The notes beneath the pieces were generated by a model, which was not told the origin of the DNA, made no database searches, and was given only the letters and a program-made list of their open reading frames with translations. From NCBI GenBank assembly GCA_030145245.1, contig JAQYWC010000011.1, forward strand, positions 111,155 to 175,154: DNA of 64,000 bases, given 5' to 3'. Position 1 is the first letter of the stretch, and every line of letters starts with the position of its first letter. This DNA is from Desulfobacterium sp. (GTDB lineage: Bacteria > Desulfobacterota > Desulfobacteria > Desulfobacterales > Desulfobacteraceae). The translations under genes and the position numbers were made by a program. Below are positions 15,203 through 23,437 of this stretch, in pieces.

Positions 15203-16858
15203 CTATTCGGCGTCTTTGCCGGGTTCATTTCGTTCAAATTCCAGTTTGGATACCGTACTGACCATGGCCTGATCGATCAGGGAACAGGAGGCTCTGGTAT
15301 CCTCAAAGGTAATGTTTTGATTCAGGTAATAGGCGGAAAAGGTGTGGCTGATCTGCAAAATACGGTGAATATAGGCGATGAACGCGGCATTGGATGCGCC
15401 CATATCGCTGACTGCGCCGCGAATATCTTTCAGGGGGCCTGTATAGATCACAAGGATCATGGAACCCAGGCCACTGACAAAAGAGACACCGGTCCCCCAG
15501 AGCTGGTTCCCCGACAGTTGGTTCGTGATGTACAGATAGAACGACACCGTTAACAGCACCATGCCAACCAGAAACACAATACAACCCATGGACATGCGCA
15601 CCAGGTAGCCAATGCGTGCTGCCGCGATGGTACTTTGCCACTCGGTTTTGGTCTGTTCGTTCAAGTCATGGATCGGATCCTGGAAGTATGTTTTCAGATC
15701 ACCTTCTAATTTCTCAAATAGCGGATTCAGGGCGTGTTGCCCACCGACATCCACCCGGAGTGACGCAAGTTTGCCAGGGTCGATCCGTTGCTGTTCCTGG
15801 ATCTGGTCAATATAGGTGCCGGCCCTGGCCAGATTTCTGTCTGCCACCGCAATCAGCAGGGCAGCCATGACCGCATTGACCGACTTGTCAGCCCCTGCAG
15901 CTGCCTGAACCAGTTTTCTTGCTATCTGTGGTTTTTGCGGTTCTGTATCAGAATTCACATTGAGCAGTGCCCGTACGATCCATTCAGACTCCAGACTGGC
16001 CCGGGTGGGTTTGACTTTGTGGATCAGTTCCATCAAACCCTGATATTTCTGCTCAAAGGCATTGAATTTTTCAAGGGAGTGCATCGCCTCCTCTTTGACA
16101 ATCATGCTTTGGTCGAGGCAGAGCTGTTGCCACAGTATCCGGATGCTTTTGCTGGTGGATTCTTTCCCCAGCAGCCGTGCTGTTCGTTGCCGGATCTTCA
16201 GGCTGCCATCGGTCATTGCGGTTTTTTCAATGCTGCTTGCAAAGGTATTGAAACTTAAGTTGCTGAGTGCCGTGAGCGCTGCCAGGCGTACACGTGTATC
16301 AACGTTTGGGGCGATAAATGGTGCAACCCGTTTTGCGTATTGGTTATCTTTAGTCTCCCCCATGAGTTTCAGCATGTAACCTATTACAAAATCCGGTGGA
16401 TCTTGTTCGATAATGTGGTCCAGGGTTTTGCCAAGATCGTCCGGGTTGATAGCGAACAGGCAGTCAAGACAGGCGTAGGCAATTTTCCGATCCGGTTTGT
16501 TAATCAGTAATTCGGCGACAGGGGAGACGGCAGCAGGGTACCTGGCTGAACCCAAGCCTTTAACCGCTTCGGTAAGAAGGAAAAAATCTTTGTGCTTTTC
16601 CAGACACAGCAACAGGGTTTCAGCGGCTTTATCACCCCCAATCCCAGCTACAGCCTGAATGGCTGATTTACGAATGTTTGGATTCTCGTCTTTGATGGCG
16701 AGGGCATGGAGTGCAGACAGGGCGGCAGTGTCATGACGGCCTTGCAGCGCTGAGATCGCTTTCTCCCTGTCACGCACTTTGACTGAGGAGAGAAGCGTTT
16801 CGACTTCAGGAGGCAGCGATTCGATATCCTCCGGCGATGTGGTTGTTTTACGATGCAT
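15203..16858 (-). CDS. HEAT-repeat protein with C-terminal membrane segments
   Basis: The 551-aa protein has HEAT-type helical repeats across residues 20-330 (for example NIRKSAIQAVAGIGGDKAAETLL and TRVRLAALTALSNL), then a linker, then two membrane helices near 435-490 (MGCIVFLVGMVLLTVSFYLYI and a GLGSMILVIYTGP helix), and a short cytoplasmic tail. ATG 16858 is chosen for its GGGAGG site; an upstream extension to 17050 is Tyr/His-rich and unlike protein. HEAT repeats usually bind proteins; the membrane anchor suggests an inner-membrane receptor or scaffold. It is the first gene of a two-gene unit with the nuclease-like protein. Function is unknown. Confidence 0.75.
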   Translation of the reverse strand: MHRKTTTSPEDIESLPPEVETLLSSVKVRDREKAISALQGRHDTAALSALHALAIKDENPNIRKSAIQAVAGIGGDKAAETLLLCLEKHKDFFLLTEAVKGLGSARYPAAVSPVAELLINKPDRKIAYACLDCLFAINPDDLGKTLDHIIEQDPPDFVIGYMLKLMGETKDNQYAKRVAPFIAPNVDTRVRLAALTALSNLSFNTFASSIEKTAMTDGSLKIRQRTARLLGKESTSKSIRILWQQLCLDQSMIVKEEAMHSLEKFNAFEQKYQGLMELIHKVKPTRASLESEWIVRALLNVNSDTEPQKPQIARKLVQAAAGADKSVNAVMAALLIAVADRNLARAGTYIDQIQEQQRIDPGKLASLRVDVGGQHALNPLFEKLEGDLKTYFQDPIHDLNEQTKTEWQSTIAAARIGYLVRMSMGCIVFLVGMVLLTVSFYLYITNQLSGNQLWGTGVSFVSGLGSMILVIYTGPLKDIRGAVSDMGASNAAFIAYIHRILQISHTFSAYYLNQNITFEDTRASCSLIDQAMVSTVSKLEFERNEPGKDAE

Positions 16859-17099
16859 GGTCGCCTCCCTGGCTGGAAAAAAATCGCGCTTTTTAGTGCA
16901 TGCTGATCTTTTGTTACGGAGACCCGATTGCTTATGAATGATATATGGCCGATATGTCAGGTGATTATAAGTAGAACGATACCAATGATGATAATGGATG
17001 TAAAGAACTATTGGATAGCAGTAGGGTGCCTTGACAGGGATTAAATACAATCATATACTCTTTTAATTTTATGCAGGTCAGTTCGACAAGGAGCCGTTA

Positions 17100-17537
17100 A
17101 TGGAAAACATAATGAAATTTATGGTTATCGCCATATTCCTGTTTTGTGCTGATGCCTGGGCTTACCAGCATGTCGGGTTCTTGAAAAGCGTTTCCGGTAA
17201 TGTTCAAATCAAAAGGGGTGACTCTTTTGTGGAGGCACATCCGGGAGTGCAGTTGATGAACACGGATCTTCTGGTAACAAGGGGCAAGGGGTATGCAGGT
17301 GTTATATTCACGGACGGAACCACTCTCACCATTGGTCCGGATACTGAATTTAATATTAAGAACTATACCTTCGAGCCGGATAATGAAACCTATGATTTCT
17401 CAATGTATCTGAAAAAAGGGTCGGCCGTTTACAATTCTGGAAAAATAGGCAAGCTTTCTCCAGAGTCAGTGAAACTCTCCACACCAAGGGCAACCGTGGG
17501 TATCAGGGGAACACGATTTATTCTAAAAGTTGAATAA
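17100..17537 (+). CDS. FecR-domain exported protein
   Basis: This 145-aa protein has a signal peptide (MKFMVIAIFLFCADAWA) and a single FecR beta domain: VSGNVQIKRGDSFVEAHPG, LLVTRGKGYAGVIFTDGTTLTIGPDTEF, and the closing STPRATVGIRGTRFIL. Such stand-alone FecR proteins are periplasmic or cell-envelope and are not iron regulators. Its start has AAGGAG seven bases upstream. It is followed 12 bases later by an OmpA-type lipoprotein and then a CHASE2 protein. FecR, OmpA and CHASE2 genes often occur together, which suggests an envelope-sensing unit. Confidence 0.85.
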   Translation: MENIMKFMVIAIFLFCADAWAYQHVGFLKSVSGNVQIKRGDSFVEAHPGVQLMNTDLLVTRGKGYAGVIFTDGTTLTIGPDTEFNIKNYTFEPDNETYDFSMYLKKGSAVYNSGKIGKLSPESVKLSTPRATVGIRGTRFILKVE

Positions 17538-17549
17538 CAGGAGCTGGCA

Positions 17550-18140
17550 ATGATTCGATATATTGGTGTTTTTTTAGGTTTGTTCCTCGTTTGTGCTTGT
17601 GGGTCAAAAACCACTGTGATCCTTTTGCCCCAGGAAGATGGGAAAACAGGTTCGGTGATTGTAAAAAACCAATCTTTTTCAACTACCCTTGATCAACCGT
17701 ATACCTATACAAAGGTCAGTGACGGACAATCGGATCTCTCAGTGAAAGCCATTGATCAAAAAACGGTGACAGAGGTATTTCAACGTTTGCTGGAAGCTGA
17801 GCCCGTAAGGCCTGTTTCCTATATCCTCTATTTTAAACATGACTCTACCATTCTAACCAAAGACTCCTTGAAACTTATTCCCAAAGTTTTGCAAAGTGCA
17901 AAAGAACGGGAACCTTCGGAGATAACTATCATTGGCCATACTGACTCAAAGGGCTCCCGGGGATATAATATAAAATTATCCCTGCACCGGGCAAACACCG
18001 TAAAGAAAATGTTAAAAGAGCATGATGCAAACCTTAAAAAACTGTATGTGCAATCCTATGGAGAAAATGATCCCCTGATTATAACGGGAGATAATGTGTC
18101 TGAAGCGAGAAACAGAAGAGTGGAAATAATGATACGCTAA
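17550..18140 (+). CDS. OmpA-family peptidoglycan-binding lipoprotein
   Basis: The 196-aa protein has a lipoprotein signal (GLFLVCAC, cleavage before Cys near residue 17) and a C-terminal OmpA domain from about residue 90. The domain shows YFKHDSTILT, ITIIGHTDSKGSRGYNIKLSLHRA and SEARNRRVEIMIR, with the Asp and Arg that bind diaminopimelate. It is anchored in a membrane by lipid and binds peptidoglycan. It is the second gene of the FecR-OmpA-CHASE2 group. Confidence 0.88.
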   Translation: MIRYIGVFLGLFLVCACGSKTTVILLPQEDGKTGSVIVKNQSFSTTLDQPYTYTKVSDGQSDLSVKAIDQKTVTEVFQRLLEAEPVRPVSYILYFKHDSTILTKDSLKLIPKVLQSAKEREPSEITIIGHTDSKGSRGYNIKLSLHRANTVKKMLKEHDANLKKLYVQSYGENDPLIITGDNVSEARNRRVEIMIR

Positions 18141-18153
18141 TCCCGGGATTGCC

Positions 18154-20130
18154 TTGAAAACACCCCTCCAAAAAGACCGTCAGTCACGCACGGTCAATCT
18201 GCTGATCTCCCTGGTTGTAATTTTCATCACCATCACCTTTGGGGCCGGATCATACCTTGACACGCCTTTCTTTAAGAAGATTGATTTTTTCTTCTATGAT
18301 CAGTTTATGAAATATTTCGTTACCAGGGACACCTCAGATAAAATCAGGATAATCGATATTGACGAGGCAAGCCTTTCAGCCGTGGGACAATGGCCATGGC
18401 CACGCTACCGGCTGGCCCAGCTTGTCACGGCTGTATCGGAGATGCAGCCAAAGGCAATGGGGCTTGATATTATTTTCTCTGAACCGGACCGGGTTTCACT
18501 GAAAAATATTCAACAGCAATTCAAAAAGGATTTTAACCTGGATCTCGGATTCACAGGGGTTCCATTATCTTTAAGCGACAATGACGGATATCTGGGCCAT
18601 GTGTTGAGAAAAACCGGAATTGTCGGTGCAAGATATTTTTATTTTGATCATTTTAACAAAAACAATATCTGCACCCATAATCCGATTCAAATCAGGGACC
18701 GTTCAGGGTTGCTTAGTCTGCCCAAAGCAACCGGCGTGTTGTGCAATACGGATCAGATCGAAAATAAGCTTGAATATACGGGGTTTATGAACAACCGGCA
18801 TGATGAGGACGGCATCCTGCGTCAGGTCCCTTTGCTGATTGAATTTCAAGGGGAGATCTTTGCTCATCTGGCTCTTTCAACTTTTTTGAAAGCCCATGGA
18901 ATAACCCGGGCCCAAGTTTTAAAAGGTTTATACGGCTTATACATAGAGGCGGGTAAATATAAAATTCCGGTCACAAAAAATGGGTATGTGCAGATGCGGT
19001 TCACGGGTTCTGCCAGGAGCCATAAATTCATATCCGCCGTGGATATTCTAAATAACAACGTTTCACAGTCGGATCTTCAGGACAAAATCATTTTTATAGG
19101 TTCTTCAGCAGTTGGCTTGAATGATATCCACCACACCATTTTTGACTCACAATTTCCAGGCGTGGAAATTCATGGGGTAATCCTGGATAATATCTATAAG
19201 AATCAAACCATCATACGGCCGATCCGGGCCCGGGAGATCGTTCTTGGGGGGTGTGTCATAACAGGTGTTCTCATGACATTTCTGTTCTTTAATTTTTCAG
19301 GGCCGACAGTACTTTTCTTTGCCACCCTTGCCTGGATCAGTGTTGTCTTTATCTCAAGTGTTCTCTCCTATGGCAAACTGTCCGTGTTTGTTTCTCCGGG
19401 TCTGCCTGTTCTGATAGCCGTCGTCCTTTTCACCTTTTTTTCCTATGTCCGTTTTGTCCTTGCCAGAAGGGCTTCTTTCATGTGGTTCAAACGACTTGCA
19501 AGTTCACAGCAATTAACCATGGAAGCCATGGTAAGCATGGTGGAAACCCGGGATCCTGAAACCGGGCAGCATATCCAGAGAACCCAGCATTATGCCAGGG
19601 CATTGGCGGAATACCTTAAAAGAAATGGCGAATTTTCAGACATCTTAACCGATGACTACATCGCGACACTCTTTTTGTCCGTACCGTTGCATGATATCGG
19701 GAAAGTGGGCATTCCGGACAACATCTTATTAAAGTCCGGCAAACTTACCGATGAAGAATTTGAGCATATGAAACAGCATGCATCCTATGGCCGGGAAATC
19801 ATCGAAAGAGCGGCAAATAAGATAAATGGGGATAATTATCTTAAAATGGGTGCTGAAATTGCGGGATCCCACCATGAGAAATGGAACGGAGAAGGCTACC
19901 CAAAAGGTGTTGCCGGTGAAGAGATTCCCCTGTCAGGAAGAATAATGGCCATATCGGATGTGTATGATGCCCTGATAAGCAGGCGATGTTACAAACCACC
20001 GTTTCCCCATGAAAAAGCCATGGAAATAATCCTTGAGGGAAAAGGGTCTTTATTTGATCCTGTAATCGTGGATGCATTCTTTGAGATCGAACCTGAAATA
20101 AAATCCATTGCTTCAAAATTCACGGATTGA
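18154..20130 (+). CDS. CHASE2 sensor with HD-GYP phosphodiesterase domain
   Basis: This 658-aa protein has an N-terminal membrane helix (residues 12-32), a periplasmic CHASE2 domain (about 35-340, with DIDEASLSAVGQWPWPR and FIGSSAVGLND), three membrane helices (about 355-435), and an HD-GYP domain. In the last, the HD pair is in PLHDIGKVGIPD, then SHHEKWNGEGYPKG and the CDVYDAL-like SDVYDAL. HD-GYP enzymes hydrolyse cyclic di-GMP. The start is a TTG at 18154 because no in-frame ATG or GTG precedes the first helix and a stop lies 8 codons upstream; no strong ribosome site is seen. Its end overlaps the convergent Fe-S gene by 18 bases. Confidence 0.88.
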   Translation: MKTPLQKDRQSRTVNLLISLVVIFITITFGAGSYLDTPFFKKIDFFFYDQFMKYFVTRDTSDKIRIIDIDEASLSAVGQWPWPRYRLAQLVTAVSEMQPKAMGLDIIFSEPDRVSLKNIQQQFKKDFNLDLGFTGVPLSLSDNDGYLGHVLRKTGIVGARYFYFDHFNKNNICTHNPIQIRDRSGLLSLPKATGVLCNTDQIENKLEYTGFMNNRHDEDGILRQVPLLIEFQGEIFAHLALSTFLKAHGITRAQVLKGLYGLYIEAGKYKIPVTKNGYVQMRFTGSARSHKFISAVDILNNNVSQSDLQDKIIFIGSSAVGLNDIHHTIFDSQFPGVEIHGVILDNIYKNQTIIRPIRAREIVLGGCVITGVLMTFLFFNFSGPTVLFFATLAWISVVFISSVLSYGKLSVFVSPGLPVLIAVVLFTFFSYVRFVLARRASFMWFKRLASSQQLTMEAMVSMVETRDPETGQHIQRTQHYARALAEYLKRNGEFSDILTDDYIATLFLSVPLHDIGKVGIPDNILLKSGKLTDEEFEHMKQHASYGREIIERAANKINGDNYLKMGAEIAGSHHEKWNGEGYPKGVAGEEIPLSGRIMAISDVYDALISRRCYKPPFPHEKAMEIILEGKGSLFDPVIVDAFFEIEPEIKSIASKFTD

Positions 20131-21213
20131 ACACTCTTTTTCAAGTATCTCTTCCCGGTTCTTTTTTTTGAATTTTCTTTTTAGATTGATCCTTGCAAGA
20201 TAAGTAAATGGCGGGGTTGATCTCTTTACCGAACCGTTCATGGTTTTTTCCGGCTCAAAGAGAAGATCCAGGAGATGGTCTGTCCGGACGGATTTGCCAA
20301 GAAAGGCGCAACATCCTGCACAATAGGTTATTATTCTGTTGTTTCCGGCCTCCTCTTTCCTGCGCTTTCGCCAGACGGATGCAAGATCCGGGGTGACAGC
20401 AAACGCGGCCCCCCCTTCTCCGCAACAGGTTGTCTTTTCCCGGCAGTGTTCCATCTCTTTAATTTCAAGACCCTGGTCTTTGACAAGTTTTCTTACACTG
20501 TCATGGATCCCTGTCTCAAATCGTGTGACACAGGGATCATGGATGGTCACGCATCCCGATATTTTGCTTGTGGTCATGACCCCTGTTTCTGCAAGGATTT
20601 CATAAATTGACTCTGTTTTCAGTTTTTGCGCGTATGTGGAAAACACCTTGTAGCAGTTTGGGCAGGCGGTGATTACTTTTTTTACACCATTGCCAACCAG
20701 GAAATCCTCCATTGCGGAAAAGTGGGTGTTAAAAAAATCATCCCTGCCAAGGTCGTGGGACGGTTTGGTGCAGCAGTCAAGTACAATGCCGGTGTTTGGA
20801 ATCTGTTGCCCCAGCCAGGCGTAGATCTGTTCGGTCCGTGTGGCCCTTGTGCCGGTAAAGGTGCAGCCCGGGAAAAATACGGTCGAACATGCTTCCGGTA
20901 GTTTGTAGAGGGAGTATCTTTGGGAAAGCCCTTTTTTTTCATAGGCCAGAATCCCCCGGTGTTCCGGCAGCACCTCCCTGGTTGCCGCAAATACCTTGCT
21001 GCGCAGGCCAAGGAAGGCTGTGCAGGGATCAAGGTCTTTGGGGCATATGGAGGTACACAGGCTGCAGAGACTGCACTCAAAAGAGATGAGTTCATTCCGG
21101 TTGCCGCCTAAAAAATCATTGGCAATGGTTCCGGGATTGCCATATCTCTTTAGAAATGCACAGTCTTTGACACAGAGATCACAGCCCGCACATTCCTTTG
21201 CAAGGTTATTCAT
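20113..21213 (-). CDS. Fe-S oxidoreductase with CCG (HdrD/HdrB-type) domains
   Basis: The 366-aa protein has two ferredoxin-type [4Fe-4S] motifs at the N-terminus (CAGCDLCVKDC and CSLCSLCTSICPKDLDPC). Two cysteine-rich CCG domains follow: STVFFPGCTF with VLDCCTKPS, and VTIHDPCVTRF with TTCCGEGGAAF then TYCAGCCAFL. This is the layout of the HdrD, GlpC and LutA class of electron-transfer proteins. The physiological partner is unknown. It is followed after about 105 bases by a TVP38 gene upstream on the same strand, next to ynj-like genes. In E. coli the ydjXYZ-ynj cluster also carries an Fe-S protein (YdjY), but this one is a different type. Confidence 0.85.
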   Translation of the reverse strand: MNNLAKECAGCDLCVKDCAFLKRYGNPGTIANDFLGGNRNELISFECSLCSLCTSICPKDLDPCTAFLGLRSKVFAATREVLPEHRGILAYEKKGLSQRYSLYKLPEACSTVFFPGCTFTGTRATRTEQIYAWLGQQIPNTGIVLDCCTKPSHDLGRDDFFNTHFSAMEDFLVGNGVKKVITACPNCYKVFSTYAQKLKTESIYEILAETGVMTTSKISGCVTIHDPCVTRFETGIHDSVRKLVKDQGLEIKEMEHCREKTTCCGEGGAAFAVTPDLASVWRKRRKEEAGNNRIITYCAGCCAFLGKSVRTDHLLDLLFEPEKTMNGSVKRSTPPFTYLARINLKRKFKKKNREEILEKECSIREF

Positions 21214-21318
21214 GATGTTTCTTTTGTTGTCTTTTTATCACAAGGGTAAGAACCATAACACGTAGAACCGCTCCAATTACCCGTAAATTTTTCTCTCTCA
21301 ATTTTCTTCCTTGGATTT

Positions 21319-22011
21319 TTAGATTAGCGATTGAGCCTGTTCAGGCTTTTCCCTGGTCCCTATTTTCTTGAGCAGAATAGTAAGAATACTTACGGCAAAC
21401 AGGATTAAAAGTCCCATGACAAATTTTTGGGCCCCTTCCACAAGCATTTCCCCTGCATAGGAATAAATCAGGGTTGCCGGCAGCTGGCCAATACCGGTTG
21501 CCCAGAAAAATGGCCAAAAACCCATGGATGTCAGCCCCGCCGCATAGCTGACAATATCAAATGAGACAAAGGGAAGCAGCCTTGCAATGAGGATTGCATA
21601 CTGACCGTATCTTTTGAAAAAATCATCGATATTCTCAAGGGCCAGCCGGGATGTCAGTTTTTCAACAGCCGCTCTTCCAAACCAGTTGGCAATGAGGAAA
21701 CAGAGGGCCGCCCCGGCCATGGCGCTTGACCAGGAGAGGATGGCGCCCTTGATCCAGCCAAAAAGGGCAGCATTGGAAAATGTGATTAAAAAGGCAGGCA
21801 GGGGTGCCACAACCGATTGAAAGAGCATTAAAAGGAAAGAGACGATGGGGGCCCATATGCCAAAGGAGAGAATATACCCCTTAACGTAATCCACATCATA
21901 CATGCCGAAGAGAAAGAACAGCTGCTCAATGGTGTTCCGTACGGGTTTTACAAAAAAACAGATGAGCATAAGGGTTGTTAGAATTACCAGGATGGAGATT
22001 CTTTTTTTCAA
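21319..22011 (-). CDS. TVP38/TMEM64 (DedA-like, VTT domain) membrane protein
   Basis: The 230-aa protein has about five to six hydrophobic helices and the VTT domain core: a re-entrant segment with FSNAALFGWIKGAILS, AMAGAALCFLIANWFGR, and RLLPFVSFDIVSYAAGLT then FWATGIGQLPATLIYSYAG. It resembles E. coli YdjX/YdjZ. The family acts in lipid scrambling or transport of small solutes across the inner membrane. It lies upstream of the Fe-S gene and downstream of ynjF-like, all on the minus strand, echoing the ydjXYZ-ynj cluster. Confidence 0.88.
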   Translation of the reverse strand: MKKRISILVILTTLMLICFFVKPVRNTIEQLFFLFGMYDVDYVKGYILSFGIWAPIVSFLLMLFQSVVAPLPAFLITFSNAALFGWIKGAILSWSSAMAGAALCFLIANWFGRAAVEKLTSRLALENIDDFFKRYGQYAILIARLLPFVSFDIVSYAAGLTSMGFWPFFWATGIGQLPATLIYSYAGEMLVEGAQKFVMGLLILFAVSILTILLKKIGTREKPEQAQSLI

Positions 22012-22117
22012 TGGGCACCTGTCTTGATAAAATCGATAAATTTAAAATGGAAAAAGATGATTATTGAAAATTCAAAATTTTAAGTCAAATTATTAATAGT
22101 GATTAATATCTACATAT

Positions 22118-22759
22118 TTATAGGGACTTTCTATATCGATCTGTCGGGGTGCTCTTTTTCAATGTCAGGTATCCGCCCGTCACCCTCAGGATGGTGGTGA
22201 GCCAGCACAGGCCGGTAAACCCCCAGGCCATTAGCGTAAACCTGTCCGGAAACAGGCACATGAGAACGAACAGAGCGATGGTTTCAGTGCCTTCCGTGAT
22301 TCCCCCCAGGTAGTAAAGGGACTTGTGGGGGTAGGTGACGTTTGTGATCCGGGATTTTTCTGCCATGGCGGCAAAGGCAAGGAAGCTTGACCCGGTTCCG
22401 ATGAATGAAAAGATGAGAGCTGCTGCAGCCAGGGCGTTGGTTCCGGGATCTGCAAGGGCGAATCCAAACACCACGGCCGGGTAAAAGATAAAATCCAGGG
22501 TGATGTCCAGGAATCCCCCGGCATTGGTGGGGGTTGTCATCCTTGCCAGGGCCCCGTCCATGCCGTCCAGGACCCGGTTGATGAGGATCAGCACCAGGGC
22601 TGTGGTGTATTCCTGGAGATAGAGCATGGGAACGGCGGCCATTCCGGTCAGGAATCCCGCCAGGGTGATCTGGTCCGGGGATATCCCCATCTGTTCAGCC
22701 CGGCGGGCCAGAAATCTCAAGGGAGGGGTTACCAGTTTGGTTGTCCAGGGGTCCAGCAT
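22118..22759 (-). CDS. ynjF: CDP-alcohol phosphatidyltransferase family protein (YnjF-like)
   Basis: The 213-aa integral membrane protein has the family motif DGMDGALARMTTPTNAGGFLD followed by TLD, which is D(x2)DG(x2)AR(x8)G(x3)D(x3)D with all catalytic Asp residues. It has about five to six membrane helices. It transfers a phosphatidyl or similar group from a CDP-activated lipid to an alcohol. Assignment to YnjF comes from its place directly after the ynjD, ynjC and ynjB-like genes on the same strand, as in E. coli. The real acceptor alcohol is not known. Confidence 0.82.
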   Translation of the reverse strand: MLDPWTTKLVTPPLRFLARRAEQMGISPDQITLAGFLTGMAAVPMLYLQEYTTALVLILINRVLDGMDGALARMTTPTNAGGFLDITLDFIFYPAVVFGFALADPGTNALAAAALIFSFIGTGSSFLAFAAMAEKSRITNVTYPHKSLYYLGGITEGTETIALFVLMCLFPDRFTLMAWGFTGLCWLTTILRVTGGYLTLKKSTPTDRYRKSL

Positions 22760-22770
22760 GTTTGGTTCCT

Positions 22771-23403
22771 TTATCTGTGGGTGGTAAGGTCGATGAGGGG
22801 GCCTTCGGCCATGTCGCCGGGGTCATGGGTGACAAGAAGGGCAGGGATGTTCATTTTCTTCACCTGGGCAAACAAAAAGGCCCGAATCTGGCCTTTGAGT
22901 CCCTGGTCCAGCCTGGAGAACGGTTCATCCAGGAGCAGGGCCCCGGGATTGGCAAGCAGGGTTCTCAGCAGGCTCACCCGGGCCCGCTGGCCGCCGGAAA
23001 GGGTTGCCGGATCCCGGTCCTCAAATCCTTCAAGTCCGGCCTGGTTCAGCGCATGGGTCACCTTTTTTTCCCTTTGATGCCGTACCATTCCTGCCGGCAG
23101 GGCAAAGGCCAGGTTGCTTCCGATGCTCATGTGGGGAAACAGCAGGTCGTCCTGGAAAAGGATGCCGATGTTCCTCCGTTCCATGGGGATGGCGTTGATG
23201 GCGCGTCCTTTCAGGAGGATCTCTCCCCGGAGCGTAAAGCCCCTGGAAAGGCTGCCGCAGATGGCGGAAAGGAGGGTGGATTTTCCGCATCCGCTGGCTC
23301 CCATGACCGTGGCGGTTTCCCCGGGGGAGATGTTAAGGGAGACGGGTGCAAACAGGGCCTCTCCCCTGCGGGTTATTTGGACTTGCTTCAGTTCAAGCGG
23401 CAT
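22771..23403 (-). CDS. ynjD: ABC transporter ATP-binding protein (YnjD-like)
   Basis: This 210-aa ATPase has Walker A (GASGCGKSTLL), a Q loop (ILFQDDLLFPH), the signature LSGGQRARVSL, Walker B (ALLLDEP) and the switch His (LLVTHDPGDM). It is short for the family, without a regulatory extension, as in YnjD and ThiQ. It energises the neighbouring YnjC permease. The gene lies 34 bases downstream of the ynjC stop. Confidence 0.88.
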   Translation of the reverse strand: MPLELKQVQITRRGEALFAPVSLNISPGETATVMGASGCGKSTLLSAICGSLSRGFTLRGEILLKGRAINAIPMERRNIGILFQDDLLFPHMSIGSNLAFALPAGMVRHQREKKVTHALNQAGLEGFEDRDPATLSGGQRARVSLLRTLLANPGALLLDEPFSRLDQGLKGQIRAFLFAQVKKMNIPALLVTHDPGDMAEGPLIDLTTHR

Positions 23404-23437
23404 CTTTATTCTCCTGAAGACGCTCCGGCATGGGAGG

